Source: Chromera velia (Eukaryota; Sar; Chromeraceae). From it: a DNA stretch of 32,500 nt. Location: assembly GCA_018398765.1 (NCBI GenBank), contig JAHBMJ010004463.1:2501-35000 (forward strand). Reading direction: 5' to 3'. This document shows positions 8,340 through 19,764 of this stretch, piece after piece. Made by a program: the position numbers and the translations under genes. The notes beneath the pieces were generated by a model. That model searched no databases and was not told the DNA's origin. It saw only the letters and a program-made list of their open reading frames with translations. Within the stretch, counting starts at the first letter, position 1. Every line of letters starts with the position of its first letter.

Positions 8340-11300
8340 CTGCAGTCCTCCGGCGTGGGCGAACTCATGCTACGGTACATACCCATACTTGTTTTTTTGA
8401 TGAAAACACCACCAAGAGACCTTTAGTTGCACCTGCGAGGGATTTGTGACATAAGCGTAACACAAATTATTTTCTGTAAGTGCTGCTAAGTATCTTCAAA
8501 AGCTCTGGAGAGGCTTATGAAAAAAGGAGACTATTTGGGTAAGGTCAAATTATTCACGAATCCCAGCAATTAAAAAGCAGCGTAATGACGAACAACACTT
8601 TCAGCAGCAAGCGAGACTCTGCTTACAGAAACGTAGAATGATCTAACAGCAGATGGAGAAGGAAGGGGGAGAATTGAGGCAAGGGGTGGGTGGGTAAGAG
8701 CGATTGACACACAGATCAGTAAAAACGGGGCAAGGTACGAACTTGACCGTCTGCTGAAAGAACTGCTGCACCGACTGACTTGTCCGCTTCCCTCCGAAGA
8801 TTGATTCGGCAAGTCGAAACACATGACTCAGCATGAGCCTCCCACTCGCTCCTCTTGAACTCTACTATCTCTCCCTTCTCAAAACTGCACCCCGGACAGA
8901 CCATCACATAATTGTTTAGGTCTGCATTACTGAGGATAGAGCGACAGGCAAGCCCCCCTCCTCAGGAGACGTTGTCCACAGTTGGGCCGCTAGAGGTGCT
9001 GATGTCCAACTGTGAATGCCGAGCTCAAGATCCCAAATGGCTGCCCCTCTTGTAAAGCCGCAGCATCCGACCAAGAACCCCCGAGAGGGGGGGGGGGAGA
9101 CGGGCCGAAACTAGCTGATCGGCATCGGCTGGTCCTTTTTTACACGACCAAAAAAATCATCCTGATTCTTTTGATAGGCCCCGAAAGTAGTCAGGTCCTT
9201 CTTTTCAAGGAGGTAAGATGGAGGGGATAGAGGGTATACAGGCTTTCGGTGCTGATCTTTGGGACTCTCTCCAACTATGCAGCAAGGGCATGGCCCAAGG
9301 GAACGATCGGGGAAGGAAACCACAAGTGACTGCCCCGTCTCTCCATATCCATCCTGCCTCTGTCCATCTTTCAGAACTGATATACTGAAAATCATACTCC
9401 AGACAAACGAAGCATGCCACCTCAATCAGATTTGTATACTGTCCACAACTTACGGCAGTCCCTTCTGTGGGATGGTGGGGGGGGAAGAAAGAGCAGGAAC
9501 GCCCCCAGAAATTGTTCTTGAATGGGCTGTTGTGGGAAATTTGCGAGAGAAGTCCACGCTGTGGAGGGGCATCTGTGCTAGGCCTCACAAGAATTTGCTG
9601 ACGCCATTTTCGGCTGACGGCTATCAAACCACAGGCATCAGGGCAGCCCGGTAGCGGGACCACTCCCCGTAAAATGAGAATATAAATGCGGTCCTCCAAA
9701 ATCATTTTCTCCTTATCAGTACAGAATAGATCGAAGTCAGTCTTGAACAGCAGAGTGAGTCTGTCCCTTCACTCTCAACACTCGGAAGCCGCTTTTTCTC
9801 GCCTTCTCCGATAGCCTGCTGATCTCAGCTTCACTGTCTGGGAGTACATCATCTTTCAAAGCCGCTCTAAGCGGAACCAAAACACCTCCTACTCCACCCT
9901 CCTTACCAAAGAGTGCTGTTGCAATCCGTTCAGTGGTTTTGTACCTGAATAGAATTATCTGTTTATCCAACAGCCACTGCAAATCCTCCACCCCCATCTC
10001 AAGCCTCTCTGTAACCTCTTGAAGGAACGGGGGAGCAAAAACAGGAATAAGAGCCCTTGTGCAGTTATAGAAGGCCTGGAACTGCAGTACTAAGACCTTT
10101 AGCACATGCACTTCGCAACAGACTGAGTCCTTGAAGGTAACTTCAATCAAATCGCACAGAGGGTGCGGAAGTTTATGAAGCACTTCAAGCACTTCTTGGT
10201 CGGTGGAAAGGGAGAGCACGGGAGAGCATCTCTCTACAGAAGGGAGAATCTGCAGGAAAGTCTTCGATTTGCAAGTCGATGCCGTCGAGGTTGCCATCTG
10301 TACAGTACACGCCCGGACTGCTTCTCGATTATATTATATGCATCAATCAATGCAACCACCGACTCTGCTTTCCTCCCTGTCAGATCGAATCGTATACCCT
10401 TCTTTTGTCAGGTTCATGTTGGTGTGTAGACCTAGAACCTCACTCCTATCTATGGATAGAGCCTAGCCTCAGACGCATCAGCTCCAGTGCCACAAATCAG
10501 AGGAGTTATAACGTTATGCATTGGTCTGTCATTCGGATTCTTTAGATCGTACGGTTTCTCTCAATTGGATCATTCTGAAATATTTTGTATTGCTGTGCAT
10601 GCATTTCATCTCTGAATTATCAAAAGGTCAGAGTGCGCACGAAGAGTACGTTGATACGCACGGACAACATATGCATGCAAGTTTTATCACTTTGTACGTT
10701 CTTGCTACGTGAGCTTGCACTGCCGTACGGATTGACATTTTCACTGTCCTACACTGATAGTTCAGTGACATGAAGTGATCATGAAGGACATGTAGGATAT
10801 GCAGTACAGGAATGTACAGGATGGTGCACGATGCTTATCTTGTCTTGTCGGCAGACTCTCATCCACCACGGGGCTGTGGCTATCCACTGGGATACACTTC
10901 GTCAAGTCAGTCCTATACCCTATATGCATGTCTGCTCCCCCTCCCACTGAGGTAGTCTGGTAAAACTTCAGTCAAGCAGGATGTCAAATATACTTTCCTA
11001 GCTACACCTCTCCCCTGCCCCTGCCTCTGCCGCATGGCAGGTCTGTCTGACTGTCACAGCCTTGAAGTCCACCCTATTATATGACCTGATAGCCTGAGAT
11101 ATTCTTGCCATGCCTGAGGTTTCTCCCACCTTTCCCCTCTCAGTCGTCCGCTGTGCACCATCCAACGCTGGACTAACGAAACGACCAAGTCTAGCGTTCC
11201 ATCAGTCGCTGCAGCACTGTGGAGCGCCCCCACCCCCCCATCTATCACCACCCTTTCCTTCTTTCTTGTATCTCTCTCTTCCTCCTTCTCTTCCGTTCTC

Positions 11301-11503
11301 TTTCCTCTCTTTTCGTTCTCTTCATCCTGCCCAAAGAAAACCAGACCTGCTGCCCGGTACTTTGACTGTAGTTCCGAGCCCTCCAGTGGTTCCTCCTTTC
11401 CCAACCCCCTCAGCATGTTAGCGGTTCCTTTATTGCGTTTCATTCCCTCCCACTTCACCCATGCTGCACGCCCGTCTCTCAAGCAGTCCTCAGTCTGAAA
11501 CAT
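8077..11503 (-). CDS. Multi-exon gene of unknown family with Cys/His exon and WD40-like exon (provisional)
   Basis: Several minus-strand segments look coding and are bounded by splice signals. Exon 1: 11503-11086, ATG to donor CAG|GTCATA. Exon 2: from 10946 (acceptor CAG) to about 10816. Next: a short exon near 10407-10325 (KAESVVALIDAYNIIEKQSG). Next: a long exon from about 10267 (acceptor CTTTCCTGCAG) to about 9750. Next: 9745-9500 (MILEDRIYILILRG), then about 9410-9115 with a CPCC motif, a Cys/His exon from 8921, and a final visible exon at 8339-8077. The phases of the first joins agree. The passage from the long exon into the 9745 frame needs a one-base shift, so it is a sequencing error, an unrecognised intron or a lesion. 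I do not know the function. The gene may continue past the pyrimidine tract. It starts head to head with the dioxygenase gene. Confidence 0.5.
8739..8921 (-). CDS. Cys/His (zinc-finger-like) exon of the minus-strand gene
   Basis: The exon starts after an acceptor TGCAG at 8926-8922 and reads LNNYVMVCPGCSFEKGE, then WEAHAESCVSTC. The arrangement C-x2-C-x18-H-x3-C resembles a C2HC zinc-binding site. A donor GTTC|GTACC at 8738 is possible but its phase does not match the next exon as drawn, so the 3' end is unsure. It belongs to the same transcript as the neighbouring minus-strand exons if the model is right. Confidence 0.4.
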
Positions 11504-11977
11504 TCTGAAACGCCGCGGCCCGGATTGCGAGGCCGCGGGGTCCGAGCTATATAGGCCGGCCCCGGCCGGCCCAGGCGCACAAAATTTTCCCAATTAAAGC
11601 GACGAAAGCGAGCGCGCCGCGCGGGATGCGCGCGATTCGCGCGATGTTCCATGCCAGCCGAGACGCAGTAAATCGCAGCAACAATTAATAGTTGCCCCAT
11701 GTTGCCCCAATTGTACACGTGACAGTGGAGCATCGTTGTGGAGTGATAAGTCTATTGATCGCGACGCGTCAGCGACCGGAAACGTCTCTCATTTGTGACC
11801 TGTCCTGCTTGAAGCACCAGAAGTCGCTGCACAGGCCCTCGGTCTCCCACTCGACATCAGAACCGATTCGCCGTCTCCTCGAAAGTCAGCTGGTCTTGAC
11901 ACTGTGCACTTCTGGGCTGACCAAAAATTCGACCATCTGGATGCCTGCCTGCATGTAAACAGTCCTACAGCTTCAGT
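11504..11977. promoter_or_regulatory. GC-rich divergent promoter region
   Basis: This region separates the ATG at 11503 (-) from the ATG at 11978 (+). It contains TATATA (11548-11553) about 45 bases upstream of the minus-strand ATG. Two GGCCGGCC octamers sit at 11554-11561 and 11564-11571. A CpG-rich block full of gcgcgc words covers 11600-11645. A shared promoter is inferred from the layout. No transcript data are available to place start sites. Confidence 0.45.
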
Positions 11978-12542
11978 ATGAGCGCAGAACAGAGTGGGGT
12001 TCCTGTGATTGACCTGTCTCCTTTACAGGGCGCAGACGTCGCGAGTCGACAAGAGCTGGCCCGACAAGTTTCAGATGCGTGCATGCGGGTCGGATTCTTC
12101 TACATTGAAAACCACGGTGTCCCTCCTGAAGTAGTGGAGGCCGCTTTGTCTGCCTCTCGCTCCTTCTTCGCTTTAGCCTCTGAAAAGAAGGAGACGGTTG
12201 CCGCTCAGAAGAGCCCTCTGTACAGGGGGTACATCAGTCAGGAGACGGGGTCCCACTCGTGCACTCCCGAGAAGGGAAGGAAGGACCACAAGGAGTCATT
12301 CACAGTGGGCGCCCCCATCCCTCCAAAGGCTGAAGGAGACGGGCCGAGTGCATCGCCCATGCACGGAGAGAATCAGTGGCCAGAGACAAAGAACCTCCCA
12401 GAGTTCCGAGAGGCCATCCAAACTGTCAGTGAGACAGTCACACTGTACGGTTGTTTCCTTTTTCCTTTCATTCACTCATTCACGAATGTTCACTTCATTT
12501 TGAGACAGATAGACAGACAGAAGGAGAGACAGACACTCAGGC

Positions 12543-12574
<32 letters not shown>

Positions 12575-13163
12575 GGGCAGACAGACAGACAGACAGACAG
12601 ACAGACATACCGACAGACAGTCAGACAGAAAGACAGACAGAAGGAGAGAGAGACAGACAGACAGACAGACAATATCGTCTTTTCTTTACCTTTCCTTTTT
12701 CTCTTTCTTCGTTCTCTTCTGTTTTTTTCTTTCTTCTTTTGGCGCGCTGTCTTGGTGGAAGAGTACCAGAGCTCCAGGCCTTGAGCGTCCCCTGCGGCCG
12801 TTCCGTGCCCAGTGCAGGCTTACGCTTTTGCACTTCCACATTTTTGCCATTTGGACGTGTTCATGTCTTTTCTTGTCCTTTCGTTTAAACGCGGCAGCAG
12901 GAGCAACAGCGAGCACCTTTCTTTTTTTCTTTTTCCTGGGGTTCCCTTCATCGTTTACCGCACGAAAACAACAGAAGCAATAGACCGCTGTGCCCCTGTC
13001 TTCTTGTTGGATCTCTTCTTTCAGACAGTCAGATTGATAGGCAGACAGATGTAGAGGCAGAGAGACAGACAGACAAACAGACAGACAGACGAACAGACAG
13101 ACAGACAGACAGACAGGCAGACACACACACACACACACACACATACAGAGAGAGAGAGAGAGA

Positions 13164-13195
<32 letters not shown>

Positions 13196-13239
13196 AGAGA
13201 GAGACAGACAGACAGACAGAAAGACAGACGGACAGACGG

Positions 13240-13271
<32 letters not shown>

Positions 13272-15060
13272 GCAGACAGACAGACGGAAAGTGAGATACA
13301 CGGACAGTCAGTGAGATAGGCAGGAAGGCAGGCAGACAGTCCGACGCGCCTTCTTTGCCGTAAGGACACTCGAGTCTCACTTCCCGCTGCGTCCCCACTC
13401 TCTACGGTTTTGACCATTTGCTCCATGGCCCCCGCCTTGTTTCGCTTCTTGCAACTGCTTCTCCTTGCCTCTGGTTGCCGCACCCCCCTTTCCCTCTTGT
13501 CGTTACATCATCTATGCTCCGCGCATCATCCCCCTTCGCTAACCGTCCCGCATTTGCAGTTTTGGATCAAGTTGATGGACGCCGCCCGTCTGGTTGCTCG
13601 TGCTCTGGCTCTCTCCCTGTGTTTGGACGAAAACTTCTTCGCGAAAAGCCTCCAAGACCCATGTGCCCAGATGGTGCTCCTGAGATACCCAGGCACTGGG
13701 AAGGCGTTAGGGGGCGAGGGGGAAACGGACGCTGCCGAGCCCTTAGGGTGTGGTGCACATACAGACTGCGGATTTCTGACTCTGCTGGCACAGGTGGGCT
13801 TGCTTGCTCGTGTGATTGTTTGACTGGGCGTTTGCTTGGGGTTTTAGTGCGCCGAATTGTGCAACCGACTTCGAGGGCGTCGCAAAGAAAAATCAGACGT
13901 TCTCTCTTTTGCCTCTTGGGTTTTCCTCCATCCCAGCTATCTCTCGACTCCCCCCCTGTCAGAGGTGACTGACAAGGCCCCGCATGTGCCCGTCTGGATG
14001 TCTTTTCTGCTTGCCTCGCTGTTTTTGCATTCTTCGCCATGGACACGCACGCATCCAAGCGGGGCGAGAACCTCCCCTGCCCTTTCTTCTCCTTAAGAAC
14101 TGCAACTCCTTTCACAAACGTCTAACAGGTAGTTTGAGAGAGAGACGAAGTGGCGCGACGCGGCTGAATGTTCTTTTTTTCCTCGTGCTATCGTGCCAGA
14201 CTTCGCCTTCCCTTCCTTGCTCTCTCAGGATTCGGTACCCGGTCTGGAGGTGATGCTCCGAGAGGGCGTGTGGATCCCTGCGCCTCCCAGGCCTGGGTGC
14301 TTTGTGGTCAATTTGGGTGACATGGCGGAGATGTGGACGGGGAAACTGTACAGAAGTACCTGGCACAGGGTCCATAATGGCACTGGATTGCCCAGGTCTG
14401 TCTGTCTGTGTGGGCGTTTGTTTGGGTGACTGGTGGGTTGAGGGTTCATGTGGATTGCTTTTGTTGGAGGGAAAGGAGCTTTGCGTGATTCCGCGCCTCC
14501 CTGCAGGTCTGCAGATCTCTGAGTCAGAAAAAAAAAAGAAAAAAGAGGGAACATAATGTTTTTGCTTTTTTCCCGTCACGCTGCTCTTGCACATTGGAAT
14601 CCCTTTCTCTCCTTCCCCCCCCTCTCCCTCTGTTAAATTCTCTGGAGAAAAAAAGAGAGAGAGACATCGGAGAATCCCCATTCCATAGAGAAGATCGAGG
14701 GAATCTCAGAAAAGGTAAGAAAAGAGAATGGGACTTTCAGGCCAAGAAGAAGCCTTGTGAGAAAGTCATAAGACTGAGTCGAACGAAGAGAGGTCCCATT
14801 GAGAAGAAATGAACCCGCTCAGATAGACAAGTAGCAGGCCCACAGCTGAAATTTTACTCTGCGCTGAGCGAAACGCGAGTCGCAGGGGACGTCTCAAGGC
14901 TCAGTTCAGGCTCGAGCACCCTTTCACTGTGCAAGAGACACACACAGAATGGGACAAAGGAAACAGAAGTTTGAAAGTGGAGAAAAAAAAAAAGAGAGAG
15001 AAGAGCCGGAACACATCAAGGAAGCGAAAGCACGCATCCTTCGGCCGCGTTTTTGTCCTT

Positions 15061-15103
<43 letters not shown>

Positions 15104-15116
15104 GTGTGTGTGTGTG

Positions 15117-15168
<52 letters not shown>

Positions 15169-15696
15169 TTTCTGCTTGTCTGGTGGGTCCTCTGCCCACG
15201 TTGTCTGAGTGAGCGGGTTGTTCTTTTGTGCATAGTTCTTTTTTTTTGTCTGTGGTCTGCATGAAAAGATCGAGTTTAAACCTACAGGCTATGTGCCATG
15301 CAGCGCAGATATTCACGAAGGAAATGAGAGCAATGAATAAGGACAAAAAGAAATCCTGCAGTCCGTCTGTCTATCTGCCTGTCTGTGTTTCTTTTACTTG
15401 AGTGGGTCATTTCGTCGGTCCCTTTTGACTATGCGTCAAGAGAAGCAGAGGGGAAAAAGAAAAGTCCATACTTCTCTCTCTGTCTCTCTCTCTCACACAC
15501 ACACATACACTCACACACACGCACACAGCAATACACACACCACACACACTCGCACACGCACACACACACACACACACACAGATAGAGAGGGAGAGAGAGA
15601 GGGGGAGAGAGAGAGAAAGAGAGAAAGACACACACACACACACACACACATACACATACACGCACGCACACACACACACACATACACGCACGCACG

Positions 15697-15737
<41 letters not shown>

Positions 15738-16029
15738 TGTCCCATCGCAGAAGTGAGACAACCAGGAAAAAGGATAAAGTGCACGTATCGGTCGGTGTGC
15801 ATGCAGGTACTCAATTCCTTTCTTTTGTAACTGTGACTTCTACACCGTTGTCGCAAGTCTCGAGAACGCAGGCGCAAAGGCTGCCGCCCCCGTGCCACCG
15901 GAAGTTCAGGACCAGCTTTGTCGCTATGAGCCGGTCACGGCAGGCAGATATATTCTCGAGAAGCTTGGTCTTATGTATTTGCAACCACAGGAAGAAGGGA
16001 AGGAAAATAGTGCTGCTTCAGTGACATGA
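11978..16029 (+). CDS. 2-oxoglutarate/Fe(II)-dependent dioxygenase, isopenicillin-N-synthase-like (4 exons)
   Basis: Exons 11978-12436, 13560-13793, 14229-14395 and 15807-16029 join in phase to 360 codons plus TGA, the usual length for this family. Every intron is GT...AG. Residues 9-120 match the DIOX_N region ([21 protein letters not shown]). The catalytic 2OG-FeII_Oxy core has the iron ligands H220-x-D222 ([11 protein letters not shown]) and H277 (STWHRVHN), plus the 2-oxoglutarate-binding R287-x-S289 in RYSIPFF. The C-terminal [15 protein letters not shown] is also typical. The enzyme should use O2 and 2-oxoglutarate to oxidise a small molecule. The substrate cannot be told from sequence, and no biosynthetic neighbours are visible. 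No signal peptide is seen, so it is probably cytosolic. Exon 1 could end at other GT sites, but 12436 is the one that keeps phase. Confidence 0.9.
12437..13559 (+). repeat. Dioxygenase intron 1, filled with GACA/GATA and CA/GA repeats
   Basis: This 1123-nt intron opens at GTCACA and closes at GCATTTGCAG. It contains a GACA/GATA array at 12502-12671 and a second compound array at 13021-13320 of GACA, (CA)n and (GA)n units. The middle (12780-13010) is non-repetitive and has no frame I would call coding. Confidence 0.75.
13794..14228 (+). other. Dioxygenase intron 2
   Basis: A 435-nt GT...AG intron starting GTGGGC after CAG and ending TTGCTCTCTCAG. It is non-repetitive apart from pyrimidine-rich patches. 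It contains frames that look open but carry no recognisable domain. Confidence 0.75.
14396..15806 (+). repeat. Dioxygenase intron 3, with TC/TG and CA/GA microsatellites
   Basis: This 1411-nt intron runs from GTCTGTCTG to GTGTGCATGCAG. It holds (TC)n-(TG)n-(TC)n at 15061-15170 and a 260-bp (CA)n/(GA)n compound array at 15478-15735. The last exon starts 71 bases after the array. Frames inside the arrays are repeat artefacts. Confidence 0.75.
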
Positions 16030-16079
16030 CCTGTTGCCAATGGGTAATCTCTGAAGCTCAGGCTACAAGTAGCTACAAG

Positions 16080-16700
16080 TATCAAAGCACTGACCTAGGC
16101 ACTGACTAGTTTCTAGCTAGGTTCAAGTTTTTTTGGGTGAGCTATAGACGGCGTGTATATATGTATATATATATATACATACATGCATATATATATATAT
16201 ATATATATAATTGACTAGATAATTGACGTGTTACGAGTAAACCACAAAGATCAACAAAGGAAGACGCAATTTAATCAAGATTCTCGTCTATGTTAGTTTC
16301 ACTATTCTATTAATTAATTGGTAACATTCGAAACTACATTTTTGTATTTATCTCAGAATTATCTGTAAATGTAGCTGTAAATTATGTTATCTTTAAGTAT
16401 TTAAAACATGTTTTGAATCTAGAAGTATCATAGTTTAAAAAAACACTAGCTAATTCTTGCTTTATTTCTTTTTTTTCTGACGATGTTAGCTCTACACGCA
16501 AAGAGTTATAGAAATGTTATAGAAATCTCTGATTTAATCTCATAAAAATCTTATAGAAATGTTACTTCAAATGTTATAGAAATCTGATAAAAATTCAGTA
16601 GAAATCAAGGCCTGATTCAATGTTAACGACGTTCTCCTCCTTGCTCGTATCTTCTTCCCTCAACAAGCTTTCCACCCAAAACAGCCTCAGCTTGAGATCA
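16080..16700. repeat. AT-rich stretch with TA microsatellite and TTATAGAAAT tandem repeats
   Basis: Directly after the dioxygenase stop the sequence turns AT-rich. It holds a (TA)n tract at about 16157-16210 and a degenerate tandem of TTATAGAAAT units at 16502-16606. No gene is seen. The compositional edge marks a distinct block that continues to about 18110. Confidence 0.6.
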
Positions 16701-16777
16701 TCGATTGCGTATGAAGTCATAGTGAATCAGTGATTGATTTAAAGTTCAAAAGAGTACCCACCACTTCGGCTGCATCG

Positions 16778-17302
16778 ATGCTGCATTGTCATTTGCGGCT
16801 TCCTCTTTTTGGCCACTCAGTTCGTTTTGCAGAAAGCGTTTGTGGACTGTGCAAGTATACAGTTTCATTAGTAAGTAGGTTTGGAGGGGCTTTAATCTCA
16901 AAGCAATTCGTGTGCATAAAGTTTCTTTTTGTGTAGGTGATTACTTGTAATGACGCATATGGTGTTCAATCTGTTGGATCTCGCTTGTTTGCCTTCCTGC
17001 ACTCAGAACAGTGGAAACTACTTTTTAAAGGATCTTTAGAAGCATTTAGTGAAGCATTGGCACATCAGCACCTAGATCACCATGGATCGCCCCCGCCACA
17101 AGAACGAATTGCAGACTATCTCGCATTGTGGCCATTTTTGTTGCATTGGGAATGCCTCTTACCTCCACCTCCGGGGGAGTGGGGAACAGATTTACCTGAA
17201 AAGATCGATCTAGGTAGGCCATTTACTAATTGGTCCTTCTTGGGGGAGTGCGGTCTTACTACTATGCGGAAGCAAATCCAGTCACCAGACGTGGTTAGGT
17301 AG
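16778..17302 (+). CDS. Small two-exon gene of unknown function in AT-rich block
   Basis: Exon 1 starts at ATG 16778 and ends at TTA|GTAAGTAG (16870|16871). The 66-nt intron ends TTTTTGTGTAG at 16936, and exon 2 runs to the TAG at 17300-17302. Both joins are in phase 0, giving 152 residues. Exon 1 has ESVCGLCKYTV, a C-x2-C pair. Exon 2 has VGSRLFAFLHSEQWKLLFKG and a Trp/Leu/Pro-rich stretch (LALWPFLLHWECLLPPPPG). I recognise no family. The canonical donor and matching phase are the main support. Upstream exons are possible because the frame stays open to 16715. It could be part of a mobile element, given the compositional shift. Confidence 0.4.
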
Positions 17303-18120
17303 GGTCAAAACAATGTTAAGACTGCATAGTTTTAGGGGTAATGTTTCCCGCTTTGGATTTGAAGATTTGGTTTTATGAACACAGCGAAATGCTATGGGTA
17401 TGAGAGTTTCCACAAGAAAGTTTACAAAAGATTTGTATTATAAGGGGGGGAGATACCGGTACGATAGAATGATTCTGGAAGATCTGGTCTTTCTGTGGCT
17501 TTGCAAACGAGCTTGAGGAAGTGTAAATTTTAATGCAGCATGTTTGAATGTATAGACATCGTCTTTTCAGGTAAAATGCAGTAGATTTTAAAAGTATTGA
17601 AGTTTCTGATCATGGACGCTTCACTTCTTCTTCATCTATAAGCGATCGTTCTTTCATAAACCATGATTAAACCATGTTAAAAAAAAAAGTCCGGTTAAAA
17701 AAAAAATTCGGGCTGAATTTCAGGTAAAAATTCGGGTAAACCCGAAAAAAAAAAATTTGGGTTCTAACTTTTTTTTTTGTCGACCCGAATTTTCTTCAAC
17801 ATTTTTTTTTGTGATTGTTATTTAACAGATAAGCTTTTAAACGATAGATTTGGATTTCTTAGTGTTTTAGATGTTTGTGTATCGATTTGGAGCTCTGTTA
17901 CACAGCCTCTGTATCACATATACAATGTTAGTAGATTTCATATCCGAAACTTTAAAAAAGTCGGGCCGATTTTTTTCTTTGTCGGGCTGACCCGAATTTT
18001 TACCTGTAATTTATTAGGGTTCATATTAAATTTTAAATTCCATTTTTTAAAAATGTCAAAATGATATCAGAATTTATTAATTTATCTAGGTCATAGCAAG
18101 ACTACTAACAACATCCAGAC
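17303..18120. repeat. AT-rich stretch with inverted CCCGAATTTTTACC motifs
   Basis: No gene is supported. A perfect 16-bp inverted pair, aggtaaaaattcgggt at 17722-17737 and acccgaatttttacct at 17990-18005, sits among several further ttcggg/cccgaa words and A or T runs. This looks like the remains of a small inverted-repeat element. The AT-rich block ends near 18110, where GC rises sharply. Confidence 0.5.
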
Positions 18121-19764
18121 TACATCAAGGTGGCCTGGGGGGGAACTTGGCTATACAGTCACGTCCCTCATGTTTTCCCTTTTTCCCTAGCTTTTTCCCG
18201 TCGTTTATATTCGTTCTTATTCGTTCTATTCCCAGCTGGCAGCTGGTGCCAACTTTCCATTAAAAATGTTAAGACCATTCTGGGAGCTGAAAATAAGTCG
18301 GAGGGTGATCCTTTCGCCCCCCCTCTTTCTGTGTTTCTTTCTCTGCCCCCATCCCCTTGACTTGTCCTCGTTATTTATTTGTTTCTCTCCTTTTCGTTTC
18401 GTCGTGCGGCTCACCGCTTGCATGCGAATAAGAAAGAAGACAACGAGGTCGAAGCCTCACAGAGACTTCCATCTGCACCTGCCACCAACGTAGAAGTCAT
18501 TCGAGCACGGGAAGACGGACAGCATGCATAGTGCATGGCAGAGAAATGTTTGCTGATCGATCGAGGACCATTCATTGGCAAGACCTAGCTGTGGAATAGA
18601 CGAGACGGCTGTTTTCTTTTCCGTTCGGGGACAAAAAATGCGAACGGGAAAGAATCTTCAGGGAGGGGCGGAGGTCACGACTCCGTGCACCAAACAGGTG
18701 AAAAATCAGGAGTTGTTTAACATAAGCGCGAGAGAAAGAGACAAGCACACACGGGGCTCGAATGAAAGAGGAGAAAATGGAGACACCACACCCTGCCCCA
18801 CCGGGCCGCCCCACCGACCATCGAACCCCAAGGAAGGAACAGAGGGACGAAGGGAGATGGAAGAGGCAGCGAAATTAAAAAGGGGAAGACAGTTAGAGCA
18901 AGAGAGAGCAAAAAGGCGCAACAAAGATCATGCATCGATGCAGCAACCGCAGCACTAATCCATGTATTTGTCTGTACATGGTGTCCTTATCCGTTCCCCC
19001 CCCTCCGGCAACCCATTCATTGTTTCTTGCTCCTTTCCTCAAAAGCATCTCCTAGTTGTCCGACATCCGAGAAAAGGAAAGGACGATGCAAGCAGGCATG
19101 CAGAGAAACGAAGTCCTCAAGTACGAGCACAAAGCAGAGCAGTACGGCAACGAAAGCACAGAACGAAAAGACATGCACCAACGAAGAGAAAGAGGTAGGA
19201 AAACAGAGAGAGACGTCTACATGTGGGTGCAAGCAAAGAGGGAAGAAGAACTTCCCCCCTCCCACCCACCCCATGCAGAAGGAAGCGCCCTGCTGAAAAG
19301 AAATAGAGAGATCCTTCAATTGAAGGAAGGAGGATAGGGAATGCTGCTGCCGTCTCTTGTTTTCCGTCTTCTTCCCTTTCTTCTTTTTCTTCTTCTTCTT
19401 CGTCTTCTTCTTCTTCTTCTTTTTCTCTTGACGGCTTCCTCCTTGAAAGCACCGGAGCATCCACAGATGACATCAGAGCAGACGACCCAAAGAGGAGGTG
19501 GATGGGATGGGAGAGGATACAAAAGCAAAAGGAACAAGGGGCCACCCTCTCTTTGTCTCTCAAACCCTCCGGCAGGGGGCCCTGCGGTCTAGAAAGCTCT
19601 CCTTTCTCTGCGGATGGAAAGTACAGTAACTAGGCAGATGACCAAAGAAACACAAGTCATGAACCCACCCCTCATATGTGCAACTTGTCACGCACACGAT
19701 GCATGAAGACCTTTCCCTCCCACTCCGTGACACCCCATTTCCTCCCCTCACTTCCCTTGTCTGT
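18121..19764. other. Intergenic region without a convincing gene
   Basis: I see purine-rich plus-strand sequence (18570-18930 and 19060-19330) and a (CTT)n-type tract at 19380-19430. The open frames here are Lys/Glu/Arg or Ser/Pro rich with no domain and no clear splice pattern. Part of it must be the 3' flank of the minus-strand gene ending at 19765. Confidence 0.45.

Noticed and set aside
12490-13483. Ser/Cys/Leu/Val-rich frames with repeated CLSVCLS
   Set aside because: Artefacts of the GACA and CA arrays in the dioxygenase intron.
15398-15898. Cys/Val- and His/Thr-rich frames
   Set aside because: Translations of the (CA)n/(GA)n array. The real coding exon begins at 15807 in another frame.
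18575-18958. 127-codon plus-strand frame ending in a Glu/Lys/Arg helix
   Set aside because: It does not start with ATG in a good context, shows no domain and no splice signals, and the opposite strand is equally open.
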